From positions 186,001 through 250,000 of the forward strand of contig DKFM01000008.1 in NCBI GenBank assembly GCA_002452815.1: a stretch of DNA of 64,000 nucleotides, given 5' to 3'. The translations under genes were made by a program, and so were the position numbers. The DNA is from Rhodobacteraceae bacterium UBA6796 (GTDB lineage Bacteria > Pseudomonadota > Alphaproteobacteria > Rhodobacterales > Rhodobacteraceae). Under the pieces are notes generated by a model that saw only the letters and a program-made list of their open reading frames with translations, was not told the origin of the DNA and did not search any database. Shown here piece by piece: positions 59,596-64,000 of the stretch; the first letter of the stretch is position 1, and every line of letters starts with the position of its first letter.

Positions 59596-59627
59596 GCCTC
59601 CGGCGGGAGTATTTTGCCAAGAAGAAG
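59596..59627. repeat. Single-arm copy of the dispersed repeat
   Basis: GCCTCCGGCGGGAGTATTTT plus GCCAAGAAGAAG matches one arm of the palindromic elements at 28641-28717 and 55724-55784. It lies between mbfA and the AEC transporter gene, both on the minus strand. Confidence 0.75.
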
Positions 59628-59644
59628 GGCCGGGCGCGCCGCGC

Positions 59645-60622
59645 TCAGCCGCCGCCGATCAGGGCGCCCGCCGCAAAGACCAGCGCGCCACCCACCACCA
59701 CCTGCACCACCGCACGCAGGATCGGGGTTTCCATGAACTTGTTCTGAATCCAGGCGATCGCCCACAGCTCGATAAAGACGACGATCATCGCAATGACCGT
59801 GGCGGTCCAGAAATCGGGGATCAGATAGGGCAGCGCGTGGCCAAGCCCGCCCACGGCGGTCATCACCCCCGATGCAAGGCCGCGCTTGAGCGGCGAGCCG
59901 CGCCCCGAGATGACGCCATCGTCATGCGCCGCTTCGGTGAAGCCCATCGAGATGCCCGCCCCGGTGGCCGCCGCCAGACCCACCAGAAGGGTGGTGTGGG
60001 TGTCTTGCGTGGCGAAGGCGGTGGCGAAGATCGGCGCCAGGGTCGAGACCGAGCCGTCCATCAGCCCGGCCAGACCCGGCTGCACCCAGGTCAGGATGAA
60101 CTGGCGATGCGCCGCGCGGTCCTCTTCGGCCTTGGCGTCCTCGGTCAGGTGGGTCTGGACCAGTTGTTCGGCCTTTTTCTCATGGCCCATTTCGGCGGCC
60201 GCCAGATCGCCCAGCAATTTGCGGGTGTCGGCGTCACTGGTGCGTTGTGCGGCGAGTTTGTAGAACTTGCCCGCCTCGCGCTCCATCGCTTCGGCCTCGC
60301 CGCGGATTGTGTCGAGCGACAGGTTCTCGGCCAGCCACACGGGCTTGCGCGCGTAAAAACCCGCGACATGTTCGCGCCGGATCAGCGGAATCACCGCGCC
60401 GAACCGCGCATGGTGGCGGTCGATCAGCATCTGGCGGTGATGATCCTCTTCCGCCGCCATATCCTCGAACACCGCCGCCGAGGCCGGGTAATCGGCGCGC
60501 AGCCGTTCGGCATAAAGGCGATAGATCTGTGCATCGTCTTCTTCGGACGAGATTGCCAGCGCCAGAACCTCTTGTTCGCTCAGCTCCGAAAAGCGGCGGC
60601 GGGATGCAAGACCGGGGATCAT
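59645..60622 (-). CDS. mbfA: Membrane-bound ferritin MbfA (erythrin-VIT1 fusion)
   Basis: This 325-residue protein has an N-terminal ferritin-like four-helix domain (about residues 10-165) with di-iron ligands in ISSEEDDAQIYR, DMAAEEDHHRQMLIDRHH and AAAEMGHEKKAE. The C-terminal VIT1 domain has about five helices (PGLAGLMDGSVSTLAPIFAT, ATGAGISMGFTEAAHDDG). MbfA exports iron and protects against iron and peroxide stress in alphaproteobacteria. An Irr-type box lies 13-29 bases upstream, fitting repression when iron is low. Confidence 0.92.
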   Translation of the reverse strand: MIPGLASRRRFSELSEQEVLALAISSEEDDAQIYRLYAERLRADYPASAAVFEDMAAEEDHHRQMLIDRHHARFGAVIPLIRREHVAGFYARKPVWLAENLSLDTIRGEAEAMEREAGKFYKLAAQRTSDADTRKLLGDLAAAEMGHEKKAEQLVQTHLTEDAKAEEDRAAHRQFILTWVQPGLAGLMDGSVSTLAPIFATAFATQDTHTTLLVGLAAATGAGISMGFTEAAHDDGVISGRGSPLKRGLASGVMTAVGGLGHALPYLIPDFWTATVIAMIVVFIELWAIAWIQNKFMETPILRAVVQVVVGGALVFAAGALIGGG

Positions 60623-60634
60623 CGCAACTCCTTT

Positions 60635-60651
60635 CCTGGAATGATTCTAAA
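60635..60651 (-). promoter_or_regulatory. Irr-type iron control element (ICE) at mbfA
   Basis: On the minus strand the site reads TTTAGAA-TCA-TTCCAGG. The left half matches the ICE consensus (TTTAGAA-N3-TTCTAAA) exactly and the right half partly. Its position close to the mbfA start fits repression by Irr. Confidence 0.65.
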
Positions 60652-60686
60652 CTATTTGCGGAATTATCGACCGCAACACATATTTT

Positions 60687-60760
60687 TGAACCGATGGGTT
60701 CACTTTGCACTTGCAGAAATGAACCGAACTGTTCATTTCACTTATGAACGAAACAGTTCA
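60687..60760 (+). promoter_or_regulatory. Three near-identical 16-bp palindromes (TGAAC-N6-GTTCA)
   Basis: The sites are 60687-60702 (TGAACCGATGGGTTCA), 60720-60735 (TGAACCGAACTGTTCA) and 60745-60760 (TGAACGAAACAGTTCA). Arms are perfect inverted repeats. The last one ends 16 bases before the start of the small secreted peptide. They look like tandem operators for a dimeric regulator, but I cannot name it. Confidence 0.65.
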
Positions 60761-60776
60761 CTTTTGGAGACGACTC

Positions 60777-60935
60777 ATGAAACGCATCGCACTCAGCCTC
60801 GTATTTGTCAGCCTGACCGCTGCTTCGGCCATGGCCGGCAGCTTCAGCTTCGATCTTCCACGCATCACCTTCCCGGGGCAAGACGGGCAAGTGACGCAGC
60901 TGTGCAATCCGCTGATTCAGTCCTGTGACGAATGA
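60777..60935 (+). CDS. Small secreted peptide with two cysteines
   Basis: This 52-residue peptide has a clear Sec signal (MKRIALSLVFVSLTAASAMA) and a mature part of about 32 residues with a C-x6-C pair near the end (LCNPLIQSCDE). RBS TTGGAG lies seven bases before ATG 60777. No family recognised. Its 3' end overlaps the convergent trhO gene by 19 bases. Three palindromic operator-like sites precede it, and it is divergent from mbfA. Confidence 0.6.
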   Translation: MKRIALSLVFVSLTAASAMAGSFSFDLPRITFPGQDGQVTQLCNPLIQSCDE

Positions 60936-61837
60936 CGCGCACCCAGATGCGCCGCGCCGCGTTCGGCGGCCAGGCGCATCTGGTGTTCGCGTTCGCGAAA
61001 CCGGGCGCGGTCGGCCTCGGAATATTCGCCGATGCAGCGCGGGCAGCTGACGCCCTGCTCGAAATCCGGGCTGCGTTTGTCTTCGGCCGAGACTGGACGG
61101 CGGCAGGCATGACAGCTGTCGTAATCGCCCTGCTTCAGCCCGTGCTTCAGGCTGACGCGCGTGTCGAACACGAAACAGTCGCCCTGCCACAGGCTGTCTT
61201 CCTCGGGCACGTCTTCCAGGTATTTCAAGATCCCGCCGCGCAGGTGATAGACATCTTCCACGCCTTGGCTAAGCAGGTAATTCGTTGATTTTTCACAGCG
61301 GATACCGCCCGTGCAGAACATCGCCACGCGCTTGTTGTGAAACCGCGCGGCGTTCTCTTCCCACCATTTCGGAAATCCCCGAAAACTGCGGGTGCCCGGG
61401 TCGATGGCGCCCTTGAAGGTGCCGATCTCGACCTCGTAATCGTTGCGGGTGTCGATCACCACCACGTCGGGCGCCGAGATCAGCGCGTTCCAATCGGCCG
61501 GTTCGACGTAATGGCCAACGGCGGCGCGCGGGTCCACGTCGGGCTGGCCCATGGTGACGATCTCGCGCTTGAGGCGCACCTTCATCCGGCCGAAGGGCAT
61601 TTCGGCGGCACCGCTTTCCTTCCAGATCAGATCGGCACAGCCGGGCAGGGCGCGGATATGGGCCAGCACCGCGTCGATGCCTGCGCGGGGGCCTGCGATC
61701 GTGCCGTTGATGCCTTCGCGCGCCAGCAAGAGCGAGCCTTTGACCCCCGCGCCCTCGGTCAGCGCCAGCAGCGGCGCGCGCAGGGCGGCGGGGTCGTCGA
61801 AACGGGTGAAATGATAGAGGGCGGCAACGGTGAACAT
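60917..61837 (-). CDS. trhO: tRNA uridine(34) hydroxylase TrhO (YceA, rhodanese-like)
   Basis: This 306-residue protein has an N-terminal UPF0176 domain (LLLAREGINGTIAGPRAGID) and a central rhodanese domain (VVIDTRNDYEVEIGTFKGAI) whose active-site loop is FCTGGIRCEKST. The Cys-rich C-terminus (CHACRRPVS, CPRC) is zinc-binding-like. TrhO makes 5-hydroxyuridine at tRNA position 34. The length is normal for the family. The gene converges on the small peptide gene with a short overlap. Confidence 0.94.
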   Translation of the reverse strand: MFTVAALYHFTRFDDPAALRAPLLALTEGAGVKGSLLLAREGINGTIAGPRAGIDAVLAHIRALPGCADLIWKESGAAEMPFGRMKVRLKREIVTMGQPDVDPRAAVGHYVEPADWNALISAPDVVVIDTRNDYEVEIGTFKGAIDPGTRSFRGFPKWWEENAARFHNKRVAMFCTGGIRCEKSTNYLLSQGVEDVYHLRGGILKYLEDVPEEDSLWQGDCFVFDTRVSLKHGLKQGDYDSCHACRRPVSAEDKRSPDFEQGVSCPRCIGEYSEADRARFREREHQMRLAAERGAAHLGARHSSQD

Positions 61838-61931
61838 GCGCTTCTCCTACGCCCAAGGGGCGGTGCCCCGCAAGCGCGATTGACCGCGACGCCTGCGCGC
61901 CCTACCCATTGGGGGACCGAAAGGGAGTGCC

Positions 61932-62540
61932 ATGACCGACGTGACCGAAGCGCTGATTGTCATTGATGTGCAAAACGATTTCTGCCCCGGCGGTGCGCTG
62001 GCGGTGGCGGGCGGGGACGAGATCATCCCGCGGATCAACCGGCTGATGCAGGAATTCCCGGTGACGGTGCTGACCCAGGACTGGCACCCCGAGGAACATT
62101 CGTCCTTTGCCGCGATGCACGAGGGTGCGGCGCCCTTCACCCAGGTTGACATGCCCTATGGCCCGCAGACCCTGTGGCCGGTGCATTGCGTCTGGGGCAC
62201 CGAGGGCGCGGCGTTTCACCCGGGCCTGAGCACCGACCCCGCCGATCTGGTGATCCGCAAGGGGTTCCGCCCGCAGATCGACAGCTATTCCGCGTTCTTC
62301 GAAAACGACCATGTCACGCCGACGGGTCTGGCGGGCTATCTGCGTGAACGCGGGATCACCGATCTGACCTTTGTCGGGCTGGCGCTGGATTTCTGCGTTG
62401 CCTGGTCGGCGATTGACGCCGCCAAGCTGGGCTTCAACGTGCGGGTGCTGGAAGATGCGTGCCGGGCGATCGACCTGGACGGATCGCTGGAGGCCGCGCG
62501 CGCGGCGATGCGCGCGGCTGGCGTGGCACTGGAACAATGA
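61932..62540 (+). CDS. pncA: Nicotinamidase
   Basis: This 202-residue cysteine hydrolase deamidates nicotinamide to nicotinate. The catalytic Asp12 is in [12 protein letters not shown], the metal site in [12 protein letters not shown], the Lys in IRKGFRP and the nucleophilic Cys in [14 protein letters not shown]. It overlaps pncB by four bases (ATGA), so both salvage steps are coupled. RBS AAAGGGAG lies upstream. Confidence 0.96.
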   Translation: MTDVTEALIVIDVQNDFCPGGALAVAGGDEIIPRINRLMQEFPVTVLTQDWHPEEHSSFAAMHEGAAPFTQVDMPYGPQTLWPVHCVWGTEGAAFHPGLSTDPADLVIRKGFRPQIDSYSAFFENDHVTPTGLAGYLRERGITDLTFVGLALDFCVAWSAIDAAKLGFNVRVLEDACRAIDLDGSLEAARAAMRAAGVALEQ

Positions 62541-63862
62541 GCTGGAGCCCCGAGATGGTCGATATCGCCACCCGCGTCTATAACCACAAATGGCAGATCG
62601 ACCCGATCGTGCGATCCCTGATCGACACCGATTTCTACAAGCTGCTGATGTGCCAGTCGGTGTTTCGCAACAAGCCCGACACGCAGGTCACCTTCAGCCT
62701 GATCAACCGCTCGAAATCCATCCGCCTGGCCGAGTTGATCGACGAGGCCGAGCTGCGCGAGCAACTGGATTACGCGCGCGGGCTGCGGCTGACGCGGGGC
62801 GAAAGCACCTGGCTGCGCGGCAATACCTTCTACGGCAAGCGGCAGATGTTCCGCCCCGATTTCATGGCGTGGTTCGAGAATTTCCAGCTGCCGCCCTATC
62901 ATCTGGAAAAACGTGACGGGCAATACGAGCTGACCTTCGAAGGCAGCTGGCCCGAGGTCATGCTGTGGGAAATTCCCGCGCTGGCGATCCTGATGGAGCT
63001 GCGCTCGCGCGCGGTGCTCAAATCCATGGGGCGGTTCGAATTGCAGGTGCTGTATGCGCGCGGGATGACCCGCGTCTGGGAAAAGATCGAGGCGCTGCGT
63101 GGCCTGCCCAACCTGAAAATCGCCGATTTCGGCACCCGGCGGCGGCACAGCTTCCTGTGGCAGGACTGGTGCGTGCAGGCGATGCTGGAAGGTCTGGGCG
63201 ATGTTGCGAAGGGCGGGGCCTTCACCGGCACCTCGAACTGCCTGATCGCGATGCGGCGCGACATCGAGGCGGTGGGCACCAATGCGCACGAACTGCCGAT
63301 GGTCTATGCCGCGCTGGCCGAGACGGACGCCGAGTTGCGCCAGGCGCCCTATCGCGTGCTGGCCGATTGGCAGGAGGAGCACGAGGGCAACCTTCGCATC
63401 ATCCTGCCCGACACCTACGGCACCCGGGGGTTCCTGAAGCATGCCCCCGACTGGCTGGCGGGCTGGACGGGTATCAGGATCGATTCGGGCGATCCGGTGG
63501 CGGGGGCGGAAACCGCGATCGACTGGTGGCGGGCCCGGGGCGAAGATCCGCGCGAAAAACTGGTGATCTTCTCGGACGGGCTCGACGTGGCGGAAATCCA
63601 GCGGCTGCACGCGCGGTTTGCCGGGCGCGTCAAGGTCAGCTTCGGCTGGGGCACGTTGCTGACCAATGATTTTCGCGGGCTGGTGCCCGATGACGGGCTG
63701 GCGCCGTTCAGTCTGGTGTGCAAGGCGGTGGCGGCGAACGGGCGCCCGACGGTCAAGCTGTCGGACAACCCGCAAAAGGCGATGGGCCCGGCCGATCAGA
63801 TCGAACGCTACAAACGGGTGTTCGAGGTCGGCGCGCAGCAGTCTTTCGACGTGCTGGTCTGA
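62537..63862 (+). CDS. pncB: Nicotinate phosphoribosyltransferase
   Basis: This 441-residue enzyme forms nicotinate mononucleotide from nicotinate and [23 protein letters not shown] is the family N-terminal signature. [12 protein letters not shown] carries the histidine near the phosphorylation site, [10 protein letters not shown] follows, and [18 protein letters not shown] and [11 protein letters not shown] bind phosphate. Together with PncA it recycles nicotinamide into NAD. Confidence 0.96.
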   Translation: MSWSPEMVDIATRVYNHKWQIDPIVRSLIDTDFYKLLMCQSVFRNKPDTQVTFSLINRSKSIRLAELIDEAELREQLDYARGLRLTRGESTWLRGNTFYGKRQMFRPDFMAWFENFQLPPYHLEKRDGQYELTFEGSWPEVMLWEIPALAILMELRSRAVLKSMGRFELQVLYARGMTRVWEKIEALRGLPNLKIADFGTRRRHSFLWQDWCVQAMLEGLGDVAKGGAFTGTSNCLIAMRRDIEAVGTNAHELPMVYAALAETDAELRQAPYRVLADWQEEHEGNLRIILPDTYGTRGFLKHAPDWLAGWTGIRIDSGDPVAGAETAIDWWRARGEDPREKLVIFSDGLDVAEIQRLHARFAGRVKVSFGWGTLLTNDFRGLVPDDGLAPFSLVCKAVAANGRPTVKLSDNPQKAMGPADQIERYKRVFEVGAQQSFDVLV

Positions 63863-63868
63863 CGCGGC

Positions 63869-64000
63869 TCAGCCGGTCAGACCGTTCAGCACCACATAGA
63901 TCAGCGCCGACAGCGCGGCCGAGGCGGGCACGGTGATGACCCAGGCCGCCGCCACCGTCAGCATATGCGACCGCCGCACCAGCAACCGGCGCGAGCGTTC
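63869..64000 (-). CDS. PitA-type inorganic phosphate transporter (C-terminal fragment)
   Basis: The last 43 codons of a minus-strand gene are visible before the window ends. The sequence contains HMLTVAAAWVITVPASAALS and ALIYVVLNGLTG, the typical last helix of PitA-like phosphate permeases (W-x2-T-x-PAS). The rest lies outside the window, so the call rests on a short stretch. Confidence 0.65.
   Translation of the reverse strand, partial: ERSRRLLVRRSHMLTVAAAWVITVPASAALSALIYVVLNGLTG

Noticed and set aside
60687..60760. LexA (SOS) boxes at the GAAC/GTTC sites
   Set aside because: Alphaproteobacterial LexA uses direct repeats GTTC-N7-GTTC; here the halves are inverted with a 6-base spacer, so a different dimeric regulator is more likely.

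Overview
This 64 kb window is high-GC chromosomal DNA from an alphaproteobacterium, most likely of the Rhodobacteraceae (Paracoccus/Rhodobacter relatives). The evidence is the strong G/C third-position bias, the xseB-ispA-dxs block, the nirI-nnrS-nirX / nirSECF(DL)GHJN layout with norCBQDEF next to it, an FNR/NNR-type regulator with TTAAC-N4-GTCAA boxes, and an Irr-type box at mbfA. I cannot assign a species from the sequence alone. I saw no rRNA or tRNA genes, insertion sequences or CRISPR arrays.

Layout. (1) 1-9.8 kb: the end of a LivM-type permease gene, then electron-transfer flavoprotein genes (etfB-etfA), a large acyl-CoA dehydrogenase, a class I PHA synthase, a dehydrogenase/hydratase fusion and an acyl-CoA synthetase. 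Together they form a beta-oxidation and polyhydroxyalkanoate cluster. (2) 9.8-44.5 kb: a denitrification island carrying every reduction step from nitrite to N2. It contains an Nnr/DNR-type regulator, norCBQDEF (NO reductase), nirI-nnrS-nirX, nirS with the heme d1 pathway genes, a two-gene quinone block (menG/ubiE-like and menA-like), a PCu(A)C copper chaperone, and a complete clade II (Sec-type) nitrous oxide reductase cluster. The last is nosZ, two diheme cytochromes c, nosB, D, G, H, F, L and Y, followed by TlpA-like and SCO-like proteins. (3) 44.5-64 kb: housekeeping genes, including a BASS transporter, recQ, yggT, an MFS transporter, mepA, yhhQ, xseB-ispA-dxs, fghA, mbfA, trhO and pncA-pncB, ending in a partial pitA.

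How the island works together. Periplasmic NirS makes NO, NorCB makes N2O and NosZ makes N2. NirECFDLGHJ build heme d1. NirI is probably flavinylated by NirX and supports NirS. NosD/F/Y/L with PCu(A)C, SCO and TlpA-like proteins assemble the copper sites. NosG/NosH and the diheme cytochromes probably feed electrons from the quinol pool to NosZ. Three near-identical TTAAC-N4-GTCAA boxes (norC, nirS/nirI, nosZ/PCu(A)C), one TTGA-N6-TCAA box (quinone genes) and one degenerate box (SCO) suggest a single regulon, probably under the Nnr-type protein encoded here.

Most unusual points: a clade II nos cluster sits beside classical alphaproteobacterial nir/nor genes and has no nosR of its own; a MenA-like prenyltransferase and a UbiE/MenG methyltransferase lie between nirN and nosZ; NosZ has a C-terminal extension of about 125 residues; a palindromic dispersed repeat lies in frame in the signal-peptide region of nirN; a short frame with a perfect Shine-Dalgarno and a strong terminator precedes xseB; and three near-identical 16-bp palindromes precede a tiny secreted peptide next to mbfA.
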